Shown piece after piece: positions 56,665-64,000 of a stretch of 64,000 bases of DNA. The position numbers and the translations under genes were made by a program. This DNA comes from DATLFA01 sp035525225. Its GTDB lineage: Bacteria; Actinomycetota; Acidimicrobiia; Acidimicrobiales; WLNW01. The stretch covers positions 62,001 through 126,000 of the forward strand of contig DATLFA010000058.1 of the NCBI GenBank assembly GCA_035525225.1, read 5' to 3'. Within the stretch, counting starts at the first letter, position 1. Every line of letters starts with the position of its first letter. The notes under the pieces are model-generated. The model searched no databases. It had not been told where the DNA came from and saw only the letters and a program-made list of their open reading frames with translations.

Positions 56665-56991
56665 TTAGAGGAACGGGGCGAGCGATTCGAGGAGCTGCGC
56701 CTTGCCCCGGGCGCCAACGAGCCGGTCGACCTCGACGCCATCTTTGAAGACGATCAGGGTCGGGATGCTCATGACCTGATGCTTCATGGCGACGTCGGGG
56801 GCCTCGTCGACGTTGAGCTTGACGATCTTGAGCTTGCCGGCCTGTTCGTCGGCGATCTCCTGGAGGATCGGGGCGACCATCTTGCACGGCCCACACCACT
56901 CGGCCCAGAAGTCGACCAGGACGGGTTCGGACGCCGACCCCACGACCTCGTCGAAGGTCGATGCCGAAAGGGTGCTGATTGATCCGGCCAT
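56665..56991 (-). CDS. trxA: Thioredoxin
   Basis: A 108-residue thioredoxin with active site WCGPC near residue 32, the cis-proline SIPTLIVFKDG and a conserved C-terminal helix. It reduces cytosolic disulphides with electrons from TrxB, encoded 83 bp upstream on the same strand. Normal length and complete. Confidence 0.97.
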   Translation of the reverse strand: MAGSISTLSASTFDEVVGSASEPVLVDFWAEWCGPCKMVAPILQEIADEQAGKLKIVKLNVDEAPDVAMKHQVMSIPTLIVFKDGVEVDRLVGARGKAQLLESLAPFL

Positions 56992-57074
56992 GGCCGTCTC
57001 CTTCTAGTCGTGAGAGCTGTCGTAAGTGAACGTTGAAACGTAGTTGAGCGACACTGCATTCCCGCGGCATCGCG

Positions 57075-58031
57075 TCAGTGCTGTGTCTCCAGCCACCGCT
57101 CGGCGTCGATGGCCGCCATACAGCCGGAACCGGCGGCGGTGATCGCTTGGCGGTAGATGTCATCTTGCACGTCGCCGCAGGCGAAGACGCCGGCGACGTT
57201 GGTGGCGGTGCTGCGGGGTTCGGTGATGAGATAGCCGGACTCGGCCATGTCGAGCTGCCCGCGGAACAAATCGGTGTTGGGGCGGTGACCGATGGCGACG
57301 AACAGCCCGGTGATCGCCACCGTGCTCGTGACGTTGGTGGTCGTGTCGCGCACGACAACCCCCTCGACCTTGTGTTCACCCAAGATGTCGTCGACAGTGT
57401 GATTCCAGAGGAAGTTGATCTTCGGGTTGGCGAATGCCCGGTCTTGCATGATCTTCGATGCCCGCAGCTCTTTGCGGCGATGAATGATGGTGACGCTGTC
57501 GGCGAACTTGGTGAGGAACGTGGCTTCCTCGATCGCCGAATCACCACCGCCGACGACCGCGATGTTTTGGCCACGGAAGAAGAACCCGTCACAGGTCGCG
57601 CACGTCGACAAGCCGTGGCCGATGAGGCGCTGCTCGGCGGGCAGGCCCAACATCAGCGACTGGGCGCCGGTAGCGACGATGACGGAGCGGGCCAAGTAGG
57701 TGGCGGTGGCGGTGGGATCGCCGACCCAGATCTGGAAAGGCCACTCGGAGAAGTCGACTCGAGAAACTCTCACCGTCAATAACTCTGCACCGAAGCGCTG
57801 CGCCTGCGAACGCATGTTCGCCATGAGCTCGGGGCCCATGATGCCTTCGGGGAAGCCGGGGAAGTTCTCGACTTCGGTGGTGAGCATCAATTGCCCACCC
57901 GGCTGATCGCTGGTGTTCGACGGCTCGCCTTCGAGCACGATCGGCGCGAGGTTGCCGCGGGCGGCGTAGACGGCGGCCGTCAGTCCCGCGGGCCCTGATC
58001 CGATGATAACGACGTCACGGGTATCACTCAC
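57075..58031 (-). CDS. trxB: Thioredoxin reductase
   Basis: A 318-residue low-molecular-weight thioredoxin reductase. FAD motif IIGSGPAGLTAAVYAAR at residues 9-25, redox-active CATC (STCATCDGFFF), NADPH motif VVGGGDSAIEEA, and C-terminal FACGDVQDD are all present. NADPH electrons pass via FAD and the CxxC to thioredoxin. In many actinobacteria it is controlled by SigM/SigR-like sigma factors, and a sigM-like gene lies in the same operon. Confidence 0.97.
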   Translation of the reverse strand: MSDTRDVVIIGSGPAGLTAAVYAARGNLAPIVLEGEPSNTSDQPGGQLMLTTEVENFPGFPEGIMGPELMANMRSQAQRFGAELLTVRVSRVDFSEWPFQIWVGDPTATATYLARSVIVATGAQSLMLGLPAEQRLIGHGLSTCATCDGFFFRGQNIAVVGGGDSAIEEATFLTKFADSVTIIHRRKELRASKIMQDRAFANPKINFLWNHTVDDILGEHKVEGVVVRDTTTNVTSTVAITGLFVAIGHRPNTDLFRGQLDMAESGYLITEPRSTATNVAGVFACGDVQDDIYRQAITAAGSGCMAAIDAERWLETQH

Positions 58032-58050
58032 AGAGATGCCTCAACCACGG

Positions 58051-58398
58051 TCAATAGTTCGGGTGCGTGTGCCCCGTGCGGGGTTTGCGCTGCGAGAACA
58101 ACAAGGCGCCGGCGACGATGAATATTCCACCGAGCAAAAGGTAGGTGGTCCACACCTTGCCCGGCAGGTAGCCGTTGACCAAGCGGATGGTACCGATCAA
58201 CAACATGAACGCGGCCACCGTGCCGATCGCCAGCGCGATGAGACCGAACACCACCGCGCGAGCCGCAGTGATCGCCGGCCGAGTCGTCTTGTTACGGACC
58301 TGTTCGACGAGGCGAGCCGCCATGTCGGCGATCTGTGCCGGCCAATCGTGGCCGGTGTTCGCGTCGGTGTCGGTGTCGGAAAGTGGCGGTGGGGCCAT
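58051..58398 (-). CDS. Small two-helix membrane protein (phage-holin/DUF1469-like)
   Basis: A 115-residue protein with a soluble amphipathic N-terminal half (DMAARLVEQVRNKTTRPAITAA) and two hydrophobic helices (VVFGLIALAIGTVAAFMLLIGTIRLV and VWTTYLLLGGIFIVAGALLF), ending in a basic tail. Two-helix proteins of this shape are common near trxB. Function unknown. ATG 58398; 19 bp separate its stop from the trxB start. Confidence 0.75.
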   Translation of the reverse strand: MAPPPLSDTDTDANTGHDWPAQIADMAARLVEQVRNKTTRPAITAARAVVFGLIALAIGTVAAFMLLIGTIRLVNGYLPGKVWTTYLLLGGIFIVAGALLFSQRKPRTGHTHPNY

Positions 58399-58438
58399 GG
58401 GCGCGCAGCCTATCGGGCACCGCCCGCCCGCCGCATCG

Positions 58439-59212
58439 TCAGCTGCTGGGGAGCTCGATCGTGGTTTGCTGGCACGTGACGTCGTCGTACATGTCGGCTC
58501 GCGTGCCGGAGACGACGACGGTGACCGGCCTGCCCCTGAGGTCCGCCGCATAGACCTCGGCGTCGGCCGGGTCGCTGCGTCCGCAGGTGGGGACGTCGCC
58601 TACGGCGGCGGCGCGACCGGAGAGCGTGGTCGCGGCCGACGTGACGGTTCCGTCGCGCGCGCCGAGCAGCGCGTCGCGCAATGCGGTCTCGTCGGCGAAT
58701 GCCCCGAGGTAGTTCGTCACGAGCTTTGCCGAGTCACCCGCTGGCGCAGATTGCGGCGCCACTGATTCGCCTCCCGCTGTTCCCGTTGTGGTCGCCGGCG
58801 CGCGAAGGCCCTGGGAGTCGAACGAATCCGCCTCCGCGGCAACCGTGGCCGTATCGCTCGTGTCGTCGTTGTCCTGCGACGCCACGAGCCAGGTGCCGAG
58901 GCCGAAGAACATGGCGATGACGGCCGCGGCAGCGACGATGGGCCCGAGGGTGGTCGAGCGCCGGCTGCGAAGGGTGTGCACCGTTGCGCCCGATGTCGTG
59001 GTATCGGCGAGCGCGCGGGCAATGAGCGCGTGCCGCCGGTCGTCGTCCGCGGGCACCGCGGGCACCGCGAGCGCGTCGTGGATGCTGCGGAACGTCGCCG
59101 CCCGCTCTACGAGGGCCGGGTCGGACTCGACGCGAGCGCGTTCGTCGGGCGTCGCCGCGCCATCGACATAGGCCGAGACGATTTCGTCGAGAGAGGGGTC
59201 GAAGTCGTTCAT
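58439..59212 (-). CDS. Anti-sigma factor, single-pass
   Basis: A 257-residue protein with an N-terminal anti-sigma domain (DEIVSAYVDGAATPDERARVESDPALVERAATF, lacking the Cys/His zinc motif), a membrane helix (IVAAAAVIAMFFGLGTWLVA near residue 95), and an exported Thr/Ser-rich C-terminal domain. Its ATG overlaps the upstream sigma gene by 4 bp, a typical sigma/anti-sigma pair. It resembles mycobacterial RsmA of the sigM locus and probably holds the sigma factor at the membrane. Confidence 0.85.
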   Translation of the reverse strand: MNDFDPSLDEIVSAYVDGAATPDERARVESDPALVERAATFRSIHDALAVPAVPADDDRRHALIARALADTTTSGATVHTLRSRRSTTLGPIVAAAAVIAMFFGLGTWLVASQDNDDTSDTATVAAEADSFDSQGLRAPATTTGTAGGESVAPQSAPAGDSAKLVTNYLGAFADETALRDALLGARDGTVTSAATTLSGRAAAVGDVPTCGRSDPADAEVYAADLRGRPVTVVVSGTRADMYDDVTCQQTTIELPSS

Positions 59213-59808
59213 TCCGACTGCTTTGGACGATCGTGGGTGGTCATTTGGTTCCCCGGCGCAGTATCGCCGACGAAGCGGGCGAGGTGCGCCCGACCGCGTG
59301 CGATGCGCGACCGAACGGTACCCGGGGGGATGCCGAGCACCTGCGCGATCTCGTCGTAGTCGAGTTGGCAAAGGTCGCGCAGCACGACCGCAGCGCGGAA
59401 ATCGGGGCTCAGCTGGGCCAGCGCGGCGTCGATCTCGACGCGGTCCGCGATGTCGTCGGTGAAGCGGTCGGCGACCGCTGCCGCGGGCATGGCGTCGTCG
59501 GACATGGCGATCGGGCGCCGGCCCTTGCGCCGGAGTTCGTCCAGGCAGGAGTTGGTCGTCACTCGGTAGATCCACGTGCTGAACGACGAGCGGCCGTCGA
59601 AGCGAGTGATACCGCGGCAAATGGCGAGCAGGGCTTCTTGGGTGGCGTCGTCGGTGTCGGCCTCGTTGGCCATCACCCGCCGGCACAGGGAACGCACTCG
59701 ATCGAAGTGCAGCTGCAGCAAGCGCTCGAGGGCGCTGCGGTCGCCTCGTCGCGCGGCGTCGACGAGGCCGGCGTCGTCGACGCGTCCCGCCCGATCAGCT
59801 GGCGTCAC
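59209..59808 (-). CDS. sigM: ECF sigma factor, SigM-like
   Basis: A 199-residue ECF sigma factor: region 2 DRVRSLCRRVMANEADTDDATQEALLAICRGITRFDGRSSFSTWIYRVTTN, a linker, and region 4 DFRAAVVLRDLCQLDYDEIAQVLGIPPGTVRSRIARGR. The gene position (upstream of trxB, trxA, cwlM) equals mycobacterial sigM (Rv3911). The GTG start at 59808 lies 7 nt after a -10-like TAAGGT. It is probably held by the adjacent anti-sigma factor until an envelope signal. Confidence 0.9.
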   Translation of the reverse strand: MTPADRAGRVDDAGLVDAARRGDRSALERLLQLHFDRVRSLCRRVMANEADTDDATQEALLAICRGITRFDGRSSFSTWIYRVTTNSCLDELRRKGRRPIAMSDDAMPAAAVADRFTDDIADRVEIDAALAQLSPDFRAAVVLRDLCQLDYDEIAQVLGIPPGTVRSRIARGRAHLARFVGDTAPGNQMTTHDRPKQSE

Positions 59809-59823
59809 CCGCGCAACCTTAAA

Positions 59824-60876
59824 CTATGGCGCGAGGCTTCCGGCGATCAACGCAAACGCGAGCGCGGCAGCGCCGCACATGATTGCGCCGACCACAATGA
59901 TCGCGAGCGAGCGGCGTCCGTTGCGACGAGCCAACGGCGGGGGCTGCGGCACCTCGGCGGGGGCGACGGCGCTCGCGATCGTCGTCGGATCGACCACCGG
60001 CACAAGGCTCGCCGTGGTGTCGATGGAGGGCGTTGTGGGCCCTGCCGCCGAGCGAAGCGTCGCAGATCGGCGCAGGGCTTCGGCGAACAGCGCTGCGGTT
60101 GGGTAACGGTCGCTTGGCTCACGGGCGAGCGCGCGAGCGATGACCGCCTCGAGTGCGGGCGATACGTCAGGTCGTGACGTGCGAACCATTGGTGGATCGC
60201 GTTGCAGTCGTGCGAGCGCAAGAGCGTCGTCGTGGTCGGCCACGAAGGGGGAATGGCCGACCAACGATTCGAACAGCACGGTGCCCAACGCGTACACGTC
60301 ACTTCGTGCGGTGGCGGGCTCACCGCGCACTTGTTCGGGTGCGACGTAGCGCGCCGTCCCGACATAGGTGCCGGTCTGGGTGAGGTCGACCGAGAAGTCA
60401 CTCTTGGCGATACCGAAATCGGTGATCTTGATCGAGCCGTCCTTGCCGAGAATGATGTTCGCCGGTTTGACGTCACGGTGGACGACGCCAGTGGAGTGCG
60501 CGGCATGCAACGCGTCGGCGACGTTAGCCGCTATGTGGACAGCCCGATCGATGGGGAGGGTGCCTCGTTGATCGAGCACGAAACGCAGTGTGCGTCCATC
60601 GACGAGTTCCATCACGATCGCGTCGAGATCGGGCTGCGCGATCGTGTCGAACACCGTCACGATGGCAGGATGACGCAGGCGGGCCGTGGCCAGACCTTCG
60701 GCGCGAAAGCGTTCGATCATTGCCGCTCGCCGAAGGTGCGGATGAAGGATCTTGAGAGCGACGCGCCGTTGCAACAGCTCGTCGTCGGCTTCCCACACCT
60801 CGGCCATTGCACCGTGGCCCAGCGATCGCACCAAGCGGTAGCGACCGGCGACCAGCGTGCTCGCGAGGGTGCTCAT
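59824..60876 (-). CDS. Serine/threonine protein kinase, C-terminal membrane anchor
   Basis: A 350-residue Hanks-type kinase. G-loop LGHGAMAEV at residues 19-27, Lys42 in VALKIL, catalytic HRDVKPANI at 133-141, DFG at 153-155, and APEQVRGEPATARSDVYALG follow. A Pro/Ala linker leads to a C-terminal membrane helix (IIVVGAIMCGAAALAFALIAG) with almost nothing outside, unlike PASTA kinases. Its place next to cwlM and sigM makes CwlM or the anti-sigma system plausible substrates; this is an inference. Confidence 0.9.
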   Translation of the reverse strand: MSTLASTLVAGRYRLVRSLGHGAMAEVWEADDELLQRRVALKILHPHLRRAAMIERFRAEGLATARLRHPAIVTVFDTIAQPDLDAIVMELVDGRTLRFVLDQRGTLPIDRAVHIAANVADALHAAHSTGVVHRDVKPANIILGKDGSIKITDFGIAKSDFSVDLTQTGTYVGTARYVAPEQVRGEPATARSDVYALGTVLFESLVGHSPFVADHDDALALARLQRDPPMVRTSRPDVSPALEAVIARALAREPSDRYPTAALFAEALRRSATLRSAAGPTTPSIDTTASLVPVVDPTTIASAVAPAEVPQPPPLARRNGRRSLAIIVVGAIMCGAAALAFALIAGSLAP

Positions 60877-60883
60877 CGAATGA

Positions 60884-61717
60884 TCAGCGTACGTGGAATG
60901 TCACGCCGACCACGCGCGGACCGCCGTGCGACCCGATCACCGCACCGATGGGGCCGACGCGAACGTCGGTCATGTCGATGTCGGCTCGGAGCAGTTGCAG
61001 GAAGTCGTCGATGTCGGGGGCTTCGCTGTGGATCACGTTCAGGTTGTCGACCGGATAGTGCCGCATGACCTGGTCGCGCAGCCACTGCAGAGCCTTCTTG
61101 CGGGTACGGGTCTTGCCCGCTTCCTCGACGCTGCCGTTGGAGATGTCGAGCAATGGCTTGATCGACAACATGCTGCCCAGCAACGCCTGCGCGCCGCCGA
61201 TGCGGCCACCTTTCTTGAGGTATTCGAGCGTGTCGAGGGTGCCATAGATGCGTTGGCGAGCCTTGAGCGCGTCGACTTCGTTCACGATGGTCTCGGCGTC
61301 GGCGCCGTCGCGCGCGAGGCCGGCGGCGCAGATGACGAGTTGTCCGAGGCCGCCGGTGATCGATCGTGAATCGACGACGTGTACCGGGATCCCCGTGAAG
61401 GCCGTCGCGGCGGTCTGAGCCGACTGCATCGTCGCCGACAGTTCGCTCGAGAGATTGATGCAGACGATGGCCGTGGCACCGTCTGCGTGGAGCCGTTCGT
61501 ACGCCTGTGCAAATGCGCCGGGCGCGGGAGCCGCCGTTTGCGGCAACTCCGCCGACGAGGCCAAACGGCGGTAGAACTCGGACACCGGAAGTTCGGTGCG
61601 ATCGACGAACTCTTCGTCGCCGAATCGGATCGTGAGTGAGACGATCTCGACTCCCCACTTTGCGACTTCGTCGTCGGTGAGATCGCACGCGCTGTCGGTG
61701 ACGATGCGGACGGTCAT
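60884..61717 (-). CDS. DegV family fatty-acid-binding protein
   Basis: A 277-residue DegV protein with the N-terminal VTDSACDLT block, ELPQTAAPAPGAF (TS-P-like lipid-binding loop), and GGRIGGAQALLGSMLSIKPLL. DegV/FakB proteins bind a fatty acid for phosphorylation by FakA; no fakA is nearby. Its ATG at 61717 overlaps the upstream DUF6049 stop by 4 bp. Confidence 0.9.
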   Translation of the reverse strand: MTVRIVTDSACDLTDDEVAKWGVEIVSLTIRFGDEEFVDRTELPVSEFYRRLASSAELPQTAAPAPGAFAQAYERLHADGATAIVCINLSSELSATMQSAQTAATAFTGIPVHVVDSRSITGGLGQLVICAAGLARDGADAETIVNEVDALKARQRIYGTLDTLEYLKKGGRIGGAQALLGSMLSIKPLLDISNGSVEEAGKTRTRKKALQWLRDQVMRHYPVDNLNVIHSEAPDIDDFLQLLRADIDMTDVRVGPIGAVIGSHGGPRVVGVTFHVR

Positions 61718-63789
61718 GCTGCTCCAGTCGGTTCGGGGACAATTCTTGCGCGCTTTGCTCGGCGATGGTGGCGTACCCACCACGTGATCAAGACGGCCAG
61801 GGCCGCGACCGAGATGCCGAGACCGACGCCCGAGAGCGCGAGGGAGCGGATCTTGTAGCGCGCGGTCGCCAGTGTGATGACACCGTCGGGGGATCGCACG
61901 ACGACGTCGACCGGGAACGACCCGGGAGTGCGGCTGCGTACGCGTATGTCGAAACGGTTGGATCCCGGGGCCAACTCGTGGGTAGTGGCGCGGCCGTCGG
62001 GAAAGTCGAGCCGAGGATCGCTCTGCAACTCGATCACCACTCTGAGGGTGGGGTTGGCGGGGTCGTTCTCGATGATGATCGGGAACAGGTCTTCTCGTGC
62101 GGTGAGTGTGACGCGCCGCGTGCCCGTGATCGTGACGCCTCTACTGCCCCGCTCGACGGTCTGGGTCACCTGGTCGAGATAGGCGTCGCGCTCGTTCGGG
62201 TCGAGGCGGTCGTCGCCCGAGACCAACAAGAGTGCGCGCAGTGGCGCCGTCAGGCCGTCGTCGTCGGCCACTATGAGCGCGCGGAAACTGTTGAGGCGAG
62301 CGTGGGCGTCGCGCAGTGTCGTCGGGTAACCGCCGAGGGCTTTGGGCAACTCGGGTCGCAGCTCGCGGGTCAGCACGCCCTGCGCGGGGGTGGCCGTCGT
62401 CGTGTCGTTCTCCGTGCCCGAAGCCGGCAGGTTGAATATGGACGTGAAGTTGCCGGTGCGCAGGATCGGGTTCCCCTGCAGTGCATTGCTGATGACGTTG
62501 AGGAACTGTGTGCTGGTGCTCCAGTCGTCGGGGACCAACACGACCACCCCGTGACGCTCGCTTCGCGCCGCGACTTCGCGAGCGTTGGCGACATCGAAAT
62601 ACGCCGCGGAGAGGTCGGCGAGCAGCCGGTGCGCGTTCAGCACCGAGTCACCGGCGAATAGTTCGCGCAGCCTGGGATCGACCGAGACCCCGGTGCCGCG
62701 CGCTCCTCGGATGTCGAAGCGCTTCGTGGGCGGCGTTGCCCAGCCGGTACCGGGCAAGGCATCGAGCTGTGATTCGTTGAACACGAAAACACTGGAGCCG
62801 AGCTCACCGAGCAGCGTCAACGTTTCGCTGGTCGCGCTGGCATCGACGATGGTGGTGCCCTGGGTCGGCTCGACACCCAACACCCGCCTGATGGTGTCGT
62901 GACCGACCCGGTACTGATCCCTGAGTTCCTCGATCAACCCGGCGGCGCGCCAGGCCTCCTCGTCGACGTTGCTGTAGGGGAGCGCGAGCACTTCGCGGGT
63001 GGCGGCGAGCAGGCGCAATCGATCGAGAAGCGTGCGGTCTTCGGGTAGGGCGCTGAGTTCGAGCGCGTCGAGAAGCTGGGGGCTCATCGCCAGTACCGCC
63101 GCCGGCAGCGCCTCGATGCGGTCGGCCAACGTGCGCAACCGAGTGCGATCCAGGCTGTCGAGACGCACCTCTCGGTCGGGACGCAGTGCGGGCTTCGCGG
63201 TCAGGGGGACCGCGATCGTGACCTCGAGCGGCGGCGTCGTCGCGACGGCGCCCCCGTCGGGCATGATCACGATCTGGGTCATGATCGTCTTCTTCGGTTT
63301 GCGCGGTTCGCCGGCGGGCCCGACAGCGATGGCCGCGGGCCACACGCCGGGTTCGAGTGTGGCGCAGTCGGGCTGGACCTGCGCCGGCGGACAGATCGAC
63401 AACGGGATGGTCACGAGTCCGTTGGGCTGGCGAGCGGCGCTGGGTTCCTCCTGGAACAGCGCGACGACAGGGCCCGCCAACAAGTCGGCCGGGCGATCTT
63501 CCACACGCAGGTCGGCGCGCGTCTGTCGCACGCGCCCCCCGGAGAGCGTGCTGCGTCCGACAGCGATCGCGACTCGGTCGGTCGGGGCGGCGTCGGTGAG
63601 CTTGACGGTGATCGAGTACGTCTCGCCCCGGTGTACGTATGGCGATTGTTCGACGACTTCGATGTTGGGAGTCGGCGGCGCGCCTGCTGTTTGCGCGAAC
63701 GCGGCCGAGGGCAACACGGTGACGAATACAGCGGCGATCGCAGTGGCGATCATGGCGCCGTAGCTCGCCCACCGCCGCGACGCGATCAC
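61714..63789 (-). CDS. DUF6049 membrane protein (Rv3909-like)
   Basis: A 691-residue exported protein: an N-terminal signal peptide (VIASRRWASYGAMIATAIAAVFVTVLPSAAFA, split by a cleavage site near AFA-QT), a beta-rich extracytoplasmic body, and a C-terminal membrane anchor (LSGVGLGISVAALAVLITWWV) followed by a basic cytosolic tail. This matches DUF6049 proteins found at the sigM-cwlM end of actinobacterial origin regions. In mycobacteria it neighbours the MurJ-like lipid II flippase; here no murJ is present. Function unknown, envelope-related. Confidence 0.82.
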   Translation of the reverse strand: MIASRRWASYGAMIATAIAAVFVTVLPSAAFAQTAGAPPTPNIEVVEQSPYVHRGETYSITVKLTDAAPTDRVAIAVGRSTLSGGRVRQTRADLRVEDRPADLLAGPVVALFQEEPSAARQPNGLVTIPLSICPPAQVQPDCATLEPGVWPAAIAVGPAGEPRKPKKTIMTQIVIMPDGGAVATTPPLEVTIAVPLTAKPALRPDREVRLDSLDRTRLRTLADRIEALPAAVLAMSPQLLDALELSALPEDRTLLDRLRLLAATREVLALPYSNVDEEAWRAAGLIEELRDQYRVGHDTIRRVLGVEPTQGTTIVDASATSETLTLLGELGSSVFVFNESQLDALPGTGWATPPTKRFDIRGARGTGVSVDPRLRELFAGDSVLNAHRLLADLSAAYFDVANAREVAARSERHGVVVLVPDDWSTSTQFLNVISNALQGNPILRTGNFTSIFNLPASGTENDTTTATPAQGVLTRELRPELPKALGGYPTTLRDAHARLNSFRALIVADDDGLTAPLRALLLVSGDDRLDPNERDAYLDQVTQTVERGSRGVTITGTRRVTLTAREDLFPIIIENDPANPTLRVVIELQSDPRLDFPDGRATTHELAPGSNRFDIRVRSRTPGSFPVDVVVRSPDGVITLATARYKIRSLALSGVGLGISVAALAVLITWWVRHHRRAKRARIVPEPTGAA

Positions 63790-64000
63790 GAGTTGCCTAT
63801 CTCGAGGCGCAAGACTGCGAGGCCGGGCTCGACCGCGACGAAGCCCATCCGCTCGTACAGCGCGAACGCCCGCGCGTTGGCTTCTTGTGTGTTGACCGAG
63901 ACCAGGTTGACGCCTGCCCTGCGCATCCAATGCAGGCAATCGAGTACGAGCGCGGCACCGATGCCGCCGCGTTGCGCGTCGGGATCGACGGCCAACCGTT
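63786..64000 (-). CDS. GNAT acetyltransferase (partial, C-terminus)
   Basis: Only the C-terminal 70 or so residues are in the window. LAVDPDAQRGGIGAALVLDCLHW is the acetyl-CoA-binding motif A of the GNAT fold, and VNTQEANARAFALYERMGFVAVE is motif B. The acceptor is unknown. The stop overlaps the DUF6049 start by 4 bp, so it is the upstream part of the same operon. Confidence 0.85.
   Translation of the reverse strand, partial: RLAVDPDAQRGGIGAALVLDCLHWMRRAGVNLVSVNTQEANARAFALYERMGFVAVEPGLAVLRLEIGNS

Overview
The window is high-GC DNA from the chromosome of an actinobacterium and spans the replication-origin region. The order dnaA-dnaN-recF-DUF721-gyrB-gyrA-DUF3566-tRNA-Ile on one side, and rpmH-rnpA-yidD-yidC-khpB-rsmG-parS-parA-parB-cwlM-trxA-trxB-anti-sigma/sigM-DUF6049 on the other, is the standard actinobacterial origin layout. 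Abundant acyl-CoA, CoA-transferase, amidohydrolase-2 and F420-type genes, a DUF222/HNH gene and many apparently leaderless starts suggest class Acidimicrobiia. That class assignment is inferred from gene content, not tested.

Region 1 (1-7.4 kb): a minus-strand run of amidohydrolases (two family-3 D-aminoacylase/dihydroorotase-like enzymes, one complete family-2 enzyme and one cut by the window edge). It is followed by a decayed acyltransferase-3/serine-hydrolase fusion gene. Region 2 (7.4-17.7 kb): a DUF222/HNH gene with a LexA-like box over its -10, a secreted Thr/Pro-rich protein, then P450, SDR, luciferase-like and SnoaL-like genes. ArfB, a DUF35 + SCP2-thiolase-like pair and an acyl-CoA-dehydrogenase-like gene follow. 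The set recalls steroid or terpenoid side-chain catabolism. Region 3 (17.7-36.6 kb): an F420-type PPOX protein, a psuK-psuG pseudouridine-salvage pair, further acyl-CoA, amidohydrolase, MaoC, CoA-transferase and hydrolase genes, malQ, an F420:NADP reductase-like gene, a DUF1295 pseudogene and an inositol-phosphatase-like gene. Inside it (22630-24198) lies the most interesting gene: a UGSC-family protein whose UGA codon is read, I argue, as selenocysteine, followed at once by a SECIS-like hairpin.

Region 4 (36.6-50 kb): DUF3105 lipoprotein, a FliA/WhiG-type sigma factor, a dehydrogenase-like gene, a small membrane protein, tRNA-Ile, DUF3566, an orphan TadE-like protein, gyrA, gyrB, DciA-like, recF, dnaN, oriC and dnaA, all on the minus strand. 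Region 5 (50-55.5 kb): the divergent rpmH-to-parB operon with two parS sites. Region 6 (55.6-64 kb): a minus-strand operon GNAT-DUF6049-DegV-Ser/Thr kinase-sigM-anti-sigma-membrane protein-trxB-trxA-cwlM. Leading-strand coding runs away from oriC on both sides.

Across the window there are two interspersed short repeat families. One (core CCGCTCAAAGGGCCGCTC) sits in tandem pairs that overlap gene 3' ends and even lie in frame inside rsmG. The other consists of GC-arm/GATTAY/GC-arm palindromes. No CRISPR array, insertion sequence, prophage or rRNA gene was seen.
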